The position numbers and the translations under genes were made by a program. Below, in pieces: positions 49,920-63,249 of a stretch of 64,000 bases of DNA. This DNA comes from Monosporascus cannonballus (Eukaryota > Ascomycota > Sordariomycetes > Xylariales), in contig QJNS01000273.1 in NCBI GenBank assembly GCA_004154925.1, positions 37,010 to 101,009 of the forward strand, written 5' to 3'. Position 1 is the first letter of the stretch. Each line of letters opens with the position of its first letter. Under the pieces are notes generated by a model. That model was not told the origin of the DNA and searched no databases. It was given only the letters and a program-made list of their open reading frames with translations.

Positions 49920-52900
49920 GTTTTTATATTCGGAAGGTAAATAATCGCCGATTTAATTTTAATCGGAATAAACTTTTACGACTTAATATTTTTAATGTTT
50001 ATAAAGATTTATTTAAATATTATAATTATAAAAAGCCAGGTTATAAAAATATAGAATACAAATTAAAAAAGGATACAAAACCTTTATTATCCCGGCTACA
50101 CGAAAACCGATTTTCGAAAGCCGTATAAAACATTATAATATATAACAATAAATTAAATTAATTTTTAAGCATAAATCTCTCGAAAAATCTAAATAAATAT
50201 ATACGTCTAATTTATTTCTGTTACTAACTATAAGATAGTCGGAATAAAACCGCCTTTTAAAAAGAAAGTATTTATTAAGAGATATACAAGAAATATAATA
50301 ATATAAATAAATATGAATACCAGAATATAAATAAATATTATACGGAGAAAGGTAATAAAAAAACTTAATTTATAATTAATTTCCGTAAATATTCCGAGTT
50401 TTATCGGTATTAATAACGCTTAATTCAATGTTATAGGGCTTATAATATTTCGATTAATATCATAAATAATAACGAAAATAAACGAAAATTTAAGCAAATT
50501 TATTTTGTAATATACCGTAATCGAAAAACGCTCGATTTCGTATTATTTAAATTCGGAATAAGTAAATTAAGGATTTTACTAAATATTAATTATATATTGA
50601 TAATTACACGACTCGTTATAAAAGGTTAATAAATAAAAAACTACAAATTTAACGTTTCGGGGAAAATAAATTTATATTATTAATTTAATAAATTTAATCG
50701 AAAAATTAAATATCTCGGAATTCGAAAAATAATAAAAACGGGAAATAACCAATCACCTTAAATACCTAAAGACTTTCTGGCGAATATATTCTAAAAAGGT
50801 AATAAAAAATATTTTAACTATTAAAAGCAAAATATATAATAAATTGAATTTTAAAACAAACGCTTTTATTCGGCCTAATTTTTTTTCGGAAATCTAAAAT
50901 AAGGTATTTGAAAAATATAGCCGAAAAAAAACCTAAAAATAAGCTAGATACGTTTTTCGAAAACGGACGTAAAGGAATTAATATTATTTATACTTAAAAA
51001 ATAACAATTTCTAATTATACGTTAATTATAAGGGGCTAAATTCAATAATAATAAAAGATCGATATCTTTTATTTTTAACTTTAAAAATAATAAATTATTT
51101 AAAGTTAATTAAAATATTTTCGAACATTAATTTTAAAGATATTTATTATTATATCAAAAATAAAAAAAACAATTAATAAATATTTGTTTTTCGAATATAA
51201 TACGAATAATTTAAATATATAATTATGTTATCTAGCATTATTAATACGTTAATTATATTTTAAATTTATATATATAAAATATTAAATTAATTAATTAATT
51301 AGACATATATAATATATTTAAATAATATAATTATTTATTCGGATAATTTTTTTAAAAAAATTACGAAATATTTGTAATTAATTTACGAACGGTTATTATA
51401 ATATTAATTATTTGTTAAAACCTTTATATGCGAAATCTTTATTTTTTTTAAAAAATTTGTAATTAATATTAATAATTTAAAAATAAACTGCCTACGGGTC
51501 GATATTATCGAAATATAATTAAAATTAAGGTTAATTTATAATATTTAAATATTTTTAAAATTCGCAAATTTTTTTCGGAAATTTATTACTAATTATTTAC
51601 ATAATACCGAACTTGTTATTAGATTTTTTAAAAACGCAGAATAAAAAAACAATAAAATTCTAATAACCCGAAAAAATTAAAAAGATATTCCGAAATTTAA
51701 AAGATATTTTTCGGTTGCTAATTATTTTCCGATATTAAAATAATACTAAAAATACCAGGGTTAAAATAAGCGTCTTAATAAAACTTACATTAGAAATATT
51801 TTTATAAAAATACGGAAAATATTAACGCTTAATTATATATTAATTGTAAAAATTAAGTTTAATCGAAAAGCGATAAGTTACAAGGTAATAAGAATTATTA
51901 ATTATTATAAAAAACTTAAAATATTAGTAATGATACTTTAAAGGTACGGATTTCTTTTTTTAATATTTGTCGATTATATGGCGTTAAAAATATAATAAAG
52001 GTGTTAACGTATAACCTTAAAGAAAAATCAATCCGATAAATATATTATTTTACGTAATTTGATTTTAAGATTTAATACCGACTGAATGCCGTTAACCCGG
52101 GAAATGGGTTATTTAAATACCCGAATTATATATTAAAGGAAATCGCGTATAAAAACATAATTTTTAGGTTATTTAAAAAGTTCGGATTTACGAATAATAT
52201 GTTGGAAAACGTACGGAAAACGGTCGTAAATATATAACGCGATTTAAAGTATTAAAAGAAAATAAAGAGCCTTATAAAAAATAACGTAAAATTTGCTTAT
52301 TATAAAATTCCCACATAGATTTTAGATATCGAAAACTTAGGTAATTATTATCCGCGTAAAAAAAACGGAGAATTTTTATTATACGATTATAAAAAGCTTT
52401 CGAAAAAGAATTATATATTTATTAAATTTACTATTTACTAATAACAATATAATTATAAATTATAATAATAATACGATTAACGGTTAAATAACGATAATCG
52501 TAAATTATACCCGGATTTGAAAAAAATTAAGAAAAACGAAATTAATATTAAAATTATTATTTATAAGTAATACATTTTATATATTTTAATAAAAAGGTTT
52601 TTAAAAACGAAACGGTATTTTAATTAAGACTTTTTCAACAGTTTTACAATTAGGTTCGAAAATTGCAAATTAAAAATTTAAATATTATAAAATTAATACG
52701 AATAATTAAATATTAAGCCGAAATAAAAGAAAATATTTTCTAGACTTAAATAAGGTTCTATATTATGGGAATAAATTTGTAATTTCGTTATAAAATTTTT
52801 TACGAAAGTAATTAATTAATTAATATTATAACGATCCAAAAATAAGATATATAAAATATATCCGTATATTAAAATTAATGATTAAATAGTTTTATTAAAA

Positions 52901-53630
52901 AATACGGCAAACAATATCCGAAAATATATTAAATAATATTCGAATTATTAAGACATAATAAAATTACGCTTTAAATTATATAAATAATTATAACTTTTAT
53001 TATTATTTAAATAACCTTTTTAAAAAATTTCGTTATATTGTATTACGAAATTTCTTAAAAGCCTAAATTTAAACGGATTAAAATATAACGTAATTCTGGT
53101 AATTGTTAATCGCTTTACAAAATTAAAACTATTTATTCTTTTAATTACAACCTTAACCGTAATTAAATTGGCCCGATTATTTTAAAACAAAATTAAATAT
53201 AAATTTGATACGTTAGTCGGAATTATTAAATGTAAATATAAATTATTAATAAATTAATTTTAGGCGTAATTTTATAAAAAAGAAAAAATAAAATGGCAAA
53301 TATCGACCGCTTATTATCCGCAAACCGATAAGCACACGAAACGTACTTATTAAGTTCTAAAATATTATTTCCGTAATTGCGTTAATAAATATTAAAATAA
53401 TTAAATAAAGTTATTACGAAATACGGAATTTATATATAATAATACGTAAAATACGTTTACGAGCTGCTTTTCGTTCGAAACTTTATATAAATATTATTTA
53501 AAAATAATGAAATATTTTTTATAAAGGTTTAAGGAATAAATATGAAGAATTAAGAAACGTTTCGAAAAAAATAACGGTCAATTATTAAATAATATATAAA
53601 TATTAAGAAAAAATAACAGTAGCTTAAATT

Positions 53631-54862
53631 CTTTTTTTCGTAATGTTATAATATTTTAAGCATATATTTAAGGTATTTTCAGGGCTTTTACATATTGTAT
53701 TTGGCGGACTAGCCTTTTTATTTAATTAGATATTCGCGTTACCCTCGGTTATTTCGGTGGCGAACGATATCCTTTATTACTTATTTTTTTCTGTTCCTTT
53801 ATTAGATTCGGTAACGTTATTTGGATATCGCCCGGTTTCCGATTATATTACGGTTTTAGTAGGAATATTAGAAATATATTATGCATCCGTTAATATTTAA
53901 TAAGAAGAATTATTTTGTACGCCTAAGAACTTATTTATTTCTAAATCGTGATCTGGATATAAATAAATGCGAATTTTGTATTTTTAAATTTAAAATTTTT
54001 AATCAATAAATTTATTTATTACCTCAATTAAAATTTTATAAGCGTATGGTATTAATTATAATATTCTTTTGGGCTACTGTTATTTTAATCTTAATATTTG
54101 TATATTATTTAATAAATATCCGCCATTTTTTCGAAGTATTTTTTAATTTTTTATATTTATTCTTTAAATCTTTATAAGAAATATTTCATTATTCTTAAAT
54201 AATACGCATATAAGGTTTCGAATAAAAAACGGCCGGTAAACGTATTTCGCATATTATTATATACGAATTCCGTATTTTGTAATAACTTTATTTAATTATT
54301 TTAATACTTATTAATATAATTACGGAAGTAATATTTTAAGATCTAATAAGTACGTTCCGTTTGTTTATTAGTTTGCGGATAGTAAACGGTCGATATTTGT
54401 TATTTTATTTTTTGTTTTTTGCAAAATTCCGCCTAAAATTAATTCGTTAATAATTTGTTTTGATCGTTAATAATTCCGATTAATATATCGAATTTATATT
54501 TAATTTTGTCGTAAAGCAGTTAGGCCAGCTTATTTACAGTTAAGGTTTTAATTATAAAAATAAATAATTTTAATTTCGTAAAATAATTGACAATCACCAG
54601 AATTACGTTATATTTTAACCTGTTTAAATTTAGGTTTTTAAGAAATTCCGTAATAAAATTTAACGAGACTTTTTGGAAAAGTTATTTAAGTAATAATAAG
54701 GCCTGTAATTAATTATATAGTTTATGGCGTAATTTTATTATGCTCTAATAATTCGGATATTGCTTAATATATTTTATGAAATCGTTCGCCATATTTTTTC
54801 GTGAAACATTTTAATTATTAATTCTAGCTTACGGATATATCTTATATATCTTGTTTTTAGAC
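53631..54862 (-). repeat. Displaced block of family-1 copy 4 inside copy 3
   Basis: About 1.23 kb of family-1 sequence in the minus orientation, corresponding to 29,668-30,900 of copy 2. It is exactly the part that copy 4 lacks. It interrupts plus-strand copy 3, which has lost about 25 bp at the site. No target duplication is evident. Confidence 0.85.
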
Positions 54863-56940
54863 TATATGCCTATAAAATATTAATTAAAGTAATAAGTAAA
54901 TTTATTAATTAAAACTTTTAAATTTAAAAATAACTCATTTATATTAATTTATATCCGAATTATAATTAAAAAGTAAATAATTTTCTAAGTATATATATTA
55001 ATCATTTTTATTAAATATTAACAAATATATAATATATTTTCAATATTTTTATTAAAATTATAATGTAACTAGAAATCGGGTAACATTTAAATAATATTGT
55101 CGGACTTAATAAAAAACAAAAAAATAAATAATAAAGGATATCGTTCGTTATCAAAATAACCGAAAGTAATGTAAATATTTAATTATATAAAAACGCTGGT
55201 TCGTTAAATATAATATATAAAAGCCTCGAAAGTATTTCGAATACGCGTTTAAAATATTATAACATTACGAAAAAAAAAGCTAAATACGTATATAAAAAAT
55301 AAAATAATTTAAAAACCGTAAGATAATATTAACCCGATGGGAAAATAATTGCTTAATAATTATAAAATGTATAAAAATTAATTATAAGCAAAATGAAAAT
55401 ATTAATATTAAAATATTACTTAAATATATAATTACTTTTAAGCATTTAGCGAATAATTATTTTATCGTATATTAGTTGAAAACTTATAAATAATACAAAA
55501 AAAATCGAATTTTTATTTCGAAAATAAATGTTTGCATTTAATTATTAAGCTTTATATTAATTAGCTTTTAATAAATATATTAAAAAGTTTAATATAACAA
55601 TATCGGAAAATAATTAAAAAACATATATAATGTCAAAAAGCGAATATATTTATTAAATTTATTAGGTATAAAATCAGAAAAGAATTTAAAAACATTTATT
55701 TTTTACGAAGAATAATGTTTAAATAATTAAAATATAGTTTGTTATTAATTGTAAATAAGGCGTAATTTTTATAGCATTTAATATTTAGGTTTAATAATAA
55801 TCTTACTAAATTAAGCCGTTATTTAATTATAATTACTAATAAATATTAAAATTTCATTAAAATATTGAAAAATAAGTAAAAAATATTTATAAGTAAAAAA
55901 CGTAATAATATAATAACCTTTGAAAATTACTTTATTTATAGGAGTACTTTAAGATTATGCCTAATTGGAAAAAAATTGCAAAATAATAAGAAATAGATTA
56001 TAATACTTATGAAAAAAATTTAAATTTGTAAACTTATAAAACGGCGTTAAAATTAAACCTTTGTAATTATAACAGACGATCGAAAATCGATTTTTATTAT
56101 ATTAAAAAATAATATTTTTTAATAATAATCGTATTAAGGGCGAATTCGGCCTTATAAAGGACGTCGAATTAACAACTAATTACAATTACGTCGGAATATT
56201 CGTATTAAATATCCGTAATATAAATTTTTTCGAATTCGTTAATTAAGTTTTAATTATCGGTACCGAATTAAAAAATTATTTAAACGGTACTTTTAAGAAT
56301 AATTAGAATTTAAATGAAAATTAAATAATAATATTAATAATATTAAAAATAATTATTTATTATACGAAAAGTTTTATAATAATAATTAATTACGACGTAA
56401 TTTAAAATATTTAAAATTTAAACGTAAACCGTACGGTAATCGAAATAACGTTATATTACGTGAATATAATACGGCTTATTACCGCCCATAATACGATTAA
56501 TATTTATTTTATTATCGGTATCAAAAAAATAACGTTAAAAGAAATTCAAATTTTTCTTAATATTAAAATATTATTTCTTTTAAAATTCTTTACGAAAGAA
56601 ATATAACGAATAAAAAGGATACGTAAAATAAACGAAAAAGGCGAAATTAAAATGAAGAAAAACGAAAAACTAAACGAAACGCGGACGTAAAAAACTGAAA
56701 ATATAAATACGAAAAAAAAGATAAATAAATAAAATAAAATTAAAACCGGATTATAATAAGAAACTGGGCGGAATATAATTAATTACATAATATAATACGT
56801 ATTAATTATTACGGTAATTATGTATAATATAATATAACGGTAAATTATTAATAAATATACGTAATTAAATTTTCAAAACGTATTACATTAAATTAATAAT
56901 AATATTATTAAAAATTAATAATTTAAAACAGGAAAATAAT

Positions 56941-57146
56941 TATAAAAATATAACTTTTATAAGAATAAAGTTGGTAACCGACCAGCCACCGATTAACCAC
57001 CAACTTACTTATTAGTATAAATCTATTATTTGGCAGCTAATAGAAAACGCCAGATGGAAATAATTTAATACACCTATTTCTTGGAATCTGCTTTACGACT
57101 AGTCGGAGATTATCTTACCTAGCTCACCGCTGTTTATTATCTTACA
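56941..57146 (+). repeat. 3' LTR of family-1 copy 3
   Basis: 206 bp, RIP-converted at the inner end (TATAAAAATATAACT), cleaner toward 57146. Confidence 0.9.
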
Positions 57147-60100
57147 TTCAGATTCAAAGCGATATTCCAAAGTACGAAAATTATCCAGTTTGTCAGGATT
57201 TTAAGATTAAAGCCTGCAAGTATTATTTAGAATAAACAGTTTTCAGGGTAGCTATAAAGCTAGAATACTAATGCTATCTTAATTTTTAGAAATGTAAGAT
57301 GTATATAAAGAACGGTTAATTTCGACTAAATATCAACAATTATAAATAGTTATCTCCGAAACGTTATAAGCTCTCAAAATGCACTATTTACTAAAAGATA
57401 CTAATAATAAATCCTTGTAATCTGTTATATTTTACTGCTTATTATTACGACAATTACCTTATCTACTTCAGAGCTAAGAAAGATAACGACTTTTAATTCA
57501 GATAAAACGAAAAAATACTTACAAACTTAAACAACAAATGCCGATATATAGAAATTCCACGATGGCTAAAGTATCCTAAATCTTATTACTTACACCTCGA
57601 GTCAAAACAGAGCTAGAGGGCCATATCGCAAAGATACTTATACTATTCCTCGATACTTTGTATCCAACACGAGATTCTAAATATAGGAATACCTCTTTCA
57701 AAGATATACCTTTCCGACTCTATAACTCAAAAAGTATAGGACTAAGAGCTGGGCCAAAAGAAAACGATAACTTTCGAATGCCAATTAAGCAAAAAGAAAT
57801 AGTACAAGTATATAGATAACCACTATACCAAGTACGCCACTAAAAAGGCTCGAAAATAGAAATAACTTTTCGCAAACAAACAGCGCTAATCAAAAATAAC
57901 AAAGGCCGTCGAAAATAAGGCATCGAAAAGCTTCGTCATAGAAAACCTTATGTAAGATAACAAAAGAAATACGTAATCAGATCGAAATTTCTTTTTAGTA
58001 CAAAACCAAAATATTTAAAATTATAATTAACTTAAGAATAAAAGGTAAGTTTATTTTCCCCGCCGCGGTACAAAGATATCAAATTTTCTAGAGATATAAA
58101 TTAAAGTGTTACAAATTTCGAACGATAAACGAAAATTTATTTACTTATGAAAGTGGCCGAATTCTTCGAAAAATAACGGAACTCTCTATACAAATTTAAG
58201 AATACCAAGAACGCATTTTGCTAAATATTACTAATATTTTCGAATACGACATCATCTTGAAAATATCTTATTTTTATTTCAATAACCCATAGATTAATTA
58301 GAAAAAACGAACGCTTTTTTAAAAAAGCGAAATAAAGATATCCTATAAAAGGAATCGAGAAATTTACTATATTATTAAGGAAGTACGGATTCCCCATTAA
58401 GCTTTTATTGTACTTTCAAAATATCAAAGATTTAAGAAGTTTTTTAAAAATAAAAAAAAATTATAAATTATCTCCTTACGGCTAATAGAACTATCGAATA
58501 TCAATTAAGGAAGAATGTTGTCCTAAACTTTATAAGATTTACTATATGAATCTAGAAAAATTTAAGGCCTTATAAAAAGCATATAATTTGATTTAAAAAA
58601 AATAATATAAATCCAACCTTTTAATTTTTCTGCTAAATACTCTGTTTTCATAGTTTCAAAGACAAAAAAATAGCAAACAAAAGATCGATAAAAACAGAAA
58701 CTTTAATTTATCGAAAAGTAATTAATTACCAATAATTAAACGATATTATAATTAAGAACGAATATCTTCTATCTTTTATAAAAGCCTTAACGGAAAACGA
58801 TAGCAAAGTTATATAGTTTACTATATTTGATCTTTGCGATAGTTATTATTGCATTAAAATAACTAAAGAAGAAAAATGGACAACGGCATTTAGAACAGTA
58901 TATAGACTTTACGAATATAAAATAATGTCTATAGGACTTACTAACGTCCCCGCCAGCTTCTAAAGCTTGGTTATAACGACTTTTCGATAATTTTTAGACA
59001 AATTCGTATTTGTTTACCTCGACGACATCCTTATTTATTTTGAGATTTTAAAAAAGCCTAAAAAGCATATCGCTTAAGTACTTAAAACTTTAAACGAGGC
59101 AAATATTTGAGTTAATCTAGCAAAAAACGTTTGATATATATAGAAGCTAGACTTTTTGAGATTTACTTTTATTGCCGGTTAAATTCAGATTTAATACTGT
59201 AAATTAAAAGTAATCAAAAACTGGTCCGTCTTTAACAAGACGACCGTTACAAATATTCGATAAATTTTAAAATTTACGGATTATATACATAATCTAATTA
59301 AGAGATACGAAAATATAATTAGGTTATTAACGAAATTTATTAACAAAAAATACGTTAAGAAAAAATTCGAATTACTAGAAAAAGCTAAGAAAATATTTCG
59401 AATACTAAAAAAAAGAAAATTACTAATAGACCTCTTGTAAAAATGTCTAATCTAAACAAAAAAACGCCTAAAAATAAACGCCTTATATTACGTCCTAAAT
59501 ATTATTCTAAAATAGCCAAAAATAATAATAAATAATAATTTATAGCATATGATTTTAAAGTATTACAAAATGCAAAATTTAAATACTCGATTTATCATAA
59601 AAAAAACTATTAGCAATTATTAATACTTTTAAGGAATAAAAATTATTCCTTAAAAAATAAAAGAACTTTTCGATATTTATTTTGATTACAAAAACTGTAT
59701 CTAATTTATAAAAGTATAAAAATTAAATAAAAGATATAAAATTTGGATAATTTTTTATTAAGATTTAATTTTAGAATACATTATATCAAAGGAAAGGAAA
59801 ATATTTAAGCGAATATTCTTAGTCGAAAAAAAGATTACGATTTTAAAATTCCTAAAAAAACATGCAAATATAACCGTATAATGGGGATAATGCCGTATAA
59901 TTGTGTAAAATACTAAAAAAATCAAGTCTCGAACTTTTAATACAATTCTGAAATTGTTATAATATAAAAAACAACAAAAGGTTTACCAGTTAAAAAAACA
60001 GCTAAAAGATCAGCTAATATACTATGGTAAAATCTATGTTCCTAAAAATTAACAAAAGCAATTCGTAAAAGAATTTTACGAAAACTCATTATACGGATAT

Positions 60101-60406
60101 TAAAGAATTTTTAAGATTTCTAAATGGCTACAAGAAAAATACTACTTTTTAAAATTACGTCGTATAGTCAAAATAATTATTAAAAATTGCAATGTTTATA
60201 ACAAGGTCAAAATTACGTACTATAAACCTTACGAGCTATTATAACTTATTGACATTTCTAACAAAGCCTAGAATATCATAACTTAGAACTTTATTATTAG
60301 CCTATCTTTATTTAAAACCCTAGTTATTAAAGTCGAATATAACGAAATATGGGTGATTGTCGACAGATTTACCAAATATGAGTATTTTTTACCTTTTAAA
60401 AGAAAC

Positions 60407-60525
60407 TGTGAAATAGCGAGGATGCAACGCTAGCCACAATACCAAAAGGTCAGCAATTCCAAACCCTAATTGGAGTTTGGACACTCTAATCCACCTTATA
60501 AGAACTAGCTGTGCATATTATTACA
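60407..60525 (+). mobile_element. 119-bp solo LTR-like insertion
   Basis: TGTGAAATAGCG...TATTATTACA, flanked by the 5-bp duplication GAAAC (60402-60406 and 60526-60530), inside the integrase of copy B. It has TG...CA ends and a CCTTATAAGA word. Base composition is normal, so it seems to post-date RIP of its host. It is unrelated to the family-1 and family-2 LTRs. Confidence 0.8.
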
Positions 60526-61383
60526 GAAACGTAATAGTAGAATAATTAGCTTATGTTTTTATTAAATATTACTTTAATAAACATAGGATACCAGAAAAAA
60601 TTATTTCTAACAAAAATATGCTTTTTATTTTAAAATTTAACATTAGCTTTTTTTAAATAAATAAATACCAACCTTAAATTTTTAACAGCCTATTACTCTT
60701 AAACTAATGGCCAAACAAAAAATCTAAATCAAACTTTTAAACAATATTTTCGAAATTACGTTAACTATTAACAAAATAACTAGGTAAAACTTTTACCGTT
60801 AATATAAATCGCCTACAATATATCTATTAACGAAAATGTGGGCGTATTTTCTTATACAGCTGTATACGAACATAATACAAAGACAAAATAATTTAAATAA
60901 CTATTTAACAAACTATCAAAGGTTATAATAATTGCTCTAAAATCAAAGATAATAATAACAAAAATTAAAATAATTTAAGCCGGTTTTTAAAACGAATTAC
61001 AATTTTTCTAATAAAAAATAAACCAGCATTATAATAAAAAAAATTAAGAGATTAATTTTATCGAAAAAGATATAATTGATCTATTACGCTAAAGGTAAAA
61101 CGTAATTTCGAATATTTTACAAATTAAAATAAAAAAACCCAGCAATAACGTTAATTTAAAAAAGCTTAGCCCGTTTAAAGTTAACGAAATTATTTTTAAA
61201 ACTAATTATCGATTGTTGTTACTCAAAAATATAAGAATACATCTCGTTTTCTATATATCTTTACTAGAATTAGCACTTAAGAACGCCTTATTAGAAATAA
61301 TCTTAAAGACTAAGAAGGACTTTAACGAGTACGAAGTCGAACGAATATTGGACTTTAGAATAATTAAAAACAAAGTTCAGTAC

Positions 61384-61661
61384 TGAAGTGGGACGGAGTG
61401 TTACGCTTATGATTAGGCTCGGCTGATCAGAAAGCCCGGGTTTCGCATATATATTAAGAAGTTCTTTTTCGCCATAGATTTAACCTTTAGATATTAATCT
61501 ACGATTATAACTATTTGGCATATTTTCTGCCATTTTAATTATCGAGGTTTAATATCATTAATATAATCGAATTAAGTTTTATATCGATAATCCTTTTTCG
61601 TATTGTGATATAGCTTGTTTATTCGCATTGATCAAGACTAATTCTTCCCTTACTCCAATTC
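61384..61661. mobile_element. 278-bp insertion flanked by a perfect 25-bp direct repeat
   Basis: The chromodomain of copy B is interrupted by sequence absent from copy A. The 25 bases at 61359-61383 are repeated exactly at 61662-61686. The insert begins TGAAGTGGGACGG and ends CCAATTCA. Its minus strand can be read as protein with Gln-type stops (GVREELVLINANKQAISQYE). A duplication this long does not fit an LTR element or a Tc1 element. No source recognised. Confidence 0.7.
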
Positions 61662-61789
61662 AATAATTAAAAACAAAGTTCAGTACCTTGTTAAATAGAA
61701 GAATTATCTACTTGAAAAAAACATATGGGAACCACTTAACTACTTGATAAATGTGATAAACCTGGTTAAGACGTTTTACTGCCAAAATC

Positions 61790-62850
61790 CTAACCGACTG
61801 TTTTTAATGCGATTAAGGTCGCAGACAATACTGGTTCCCCGTCTAAATCCAACTTTACGACGTTCCAATCGAAGAAAGTAAACGTCTTTATTATGGTGTT
61901 TATTTCTGAAATAAATTGCGCTTATTCTATTTCTATGTGCCGCTGTTCTCTTTTTATTTTTTTTTAAGTTCTTTTAATTGGTCCAGTTTATAGCCTTCGA
62001 GAAATAACTGTAACTCATTTTCTTTAAAATATTTTCCTGGCGACGTAAACGTTGTAACTTATTTATTCTTTTTGATATTTCTTTTTGAAACTTTTGCTAT
62101 AATTCTATAAGTTCGTCTTTAACGATACAACGTTTCTTTTGAAAACGATTGCGTTGTCATGACCCAACACGCTTGGCACAACCAAAAACAGTCAAAGGAA
62201 GTGGGGGCACCCCCGGTCACGTGATGACCAGGATCGCGAGGATCGCTGGCGAGTCCAGCGAGTCCAGGATCGCAAGGATCGCTGGCGAGTCCAGCGAGTT
62301 ATGAAATGACAAAGAAACAACAAAGATATATATATGCTCGTTATTTCCATAATCTAGATAGCTTCAGCTTGTAATATACATTCGTTACCCAAGACGCCCT
62401 TGGTATTACGAAGACGTGACACGTTACTATATCCATTGCTCAGAATCCCACGATACTCCTGCCAACATAAACCCGTCGACTTAGGTTTAATAGTTGGTTA
62501 AACCGCATAGCCGTCACATGCGTTTAAAACTAATCTTTTTTAACAAGGATATACCGATTGTTAGCTCGTTATAATAACGTTAATAACGAGTACAATAATA
62601 ATAATTCGAAATATTTTCCGTTATAAAATATTTGGATTTTCCGGACAAAAAGCAGCTGGTACAAGGTAATACCTTAAAACCAAATTTGAAAATGTAATTA
62701 AATTAATTATGGCAAGTTTAACGCTAATTCGCCCGAGATTAGCGCGTTAATGTTTTTACCCGATCTGCTATAGTAAGTTGGCGACGAAAAAGATGGTTTT
62801 TTATTAGAAGAGAAAAGCGCTTACCTTTTATCTTTAAGATAAAGATTTCG
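61790..62850 (-). pseudogene. Antisense coiled-coil ORF of family 2 (copy B), split by a solo LTR
   Basis: Homologue of 40870-40143. The minus strand reads a Cys-containing YYYCTRYQRYYNELTI, then (joined across the LTR at 62155-62518) FQKKRCIVKDELIEL, KINKLQRLRRQENILKK-type coil text, and the tail FDWNVVKLDLDGEPVLSATL, ending at a TAG at 61790-61792. It overlaps pol by about 90 nt, as in copy A. Frameshifts and former-Gln stops are present. Protein-level similarity between two diverged subtypes supports a real gene in the ancestral element. Confidence 0.6.
62155..62518 (+). mobile_element. Solo LTR of a third family
   Basis: 364 bp, TGTCATGACCCAAC...GCCGTCACA, with target duplication TGCGT (62150-62154 and 62519-62523). 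It is inserted in the antisense ORF of copy B. A 36-bp unit (start CCAGGATCGC) is repeated twice in tandem at 62228-62299. It is GC-normal with no visible RIP. Confidence 0.92.
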
Positions 62851-62865
62851 AGAAAAGGAGAATAA

Positions 62866-63249
62866 TGTTACGAATCCCCAAACGAACTCGTTTCAGAAGT
62901 CCTAAAGTTATAGAAATAAAAAAGCTCCCTATTTTAAGTTACGTAACTTAAAGTAATCTAATTAATCTAGCAGATCCAAAAAATTAATATCGTATTAGCG
63001 GAATGAGAAAAGATATAAAATTTCGAATTTCTTATATGACTAGCACGTATTTAGTTTCGCTTTTTAGCTATCAATCTAAGTTCTTAATTTGAAGAAAATT
63101 GAACCGTTCTTTAATTGAGAAAAAAGTCTTTAAATCTCTTTAACGAATAGACCACTAAATCATTTCTCGCTCTATTGTTATCTATAAATCAAGACTTTAT
63201 TTCGGATATTATTTATACCTCCAAGTAGATGTATGATAGGTTCGTTATA
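62866..63249 (+). repeat. 3' LTR of family-2 copy B (subtype b)
   Basis: 384 bp, same subtype as the solo LTR at 18671 but RIP-converted and about 40 bp shorter. The polypurine tract GAGAAAAGGAGAATAA precedes it. The central palindrome survives in converted form, TTTAAGTTACGTAACTTAAA at about 62936-62956. Confidence 0.88.

Larger units (their letters stand above)
42222..57146 (+). mobile_element. Family-1 chromovirus copy 3, nested in copy B
   Basis: 206-bp LTRs (42222-42427 and 56941-57146) and target duplication TTCAG (42217-42221 and 57147-57151). It contains copy 4 (43587-49919) and a foreign 1.23-kb block (about 53631-54862). RT lies at about 50,960-51,360, integrase at about 53,060-53,480 and chromodomain at about 55,170-55,250, all RIP-damaged. 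Confidence 0.92.
57152..61881 (+). pseudogene. Family-2 copy B pol, RIP-inactivated and twice interrupted
   Basis: Protease about 58,020-58,270, reverse transcriptase about 58,730-59,170 with FVYLDDILIYF near 59,010, RNase H about 59,430-59,760, integrase about 60,130-60,830 (EIWVIVDRFTKYEYF), chromodomain 61,340-61,770 and a stop at 61879-61881. The integrase is cut by a 119-bp LTR-like insertion (60407-60525). The chromodomain is cut between KVQY and LVK by a 278-bp insertion (61384-61661). Stops lie mostly at former Gln and Trp codons. Confidence 0.8.
26300..63249 (+). mobile_element. Family-2 chromovirus copy B (subtype b), 5'-truncated host of several insertions
   Basis: Its own sequence is split into about 26300-26571 (gag start), 41305-42221 (gag), 57147-62865 (pol and antisense ORF) and a 3' LTR at 62866-63249. 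Junctions are proved by target duplications of the elements inside it: TGTTT for copy A, TTCAG for family-1 copy 3. No 5' LTR is found. The sequence enters from the Tc1/mariner remnant near 26,300, so a deletion that took the 5' LTR and part of the transposase is inferred. Confidence 0.8.
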
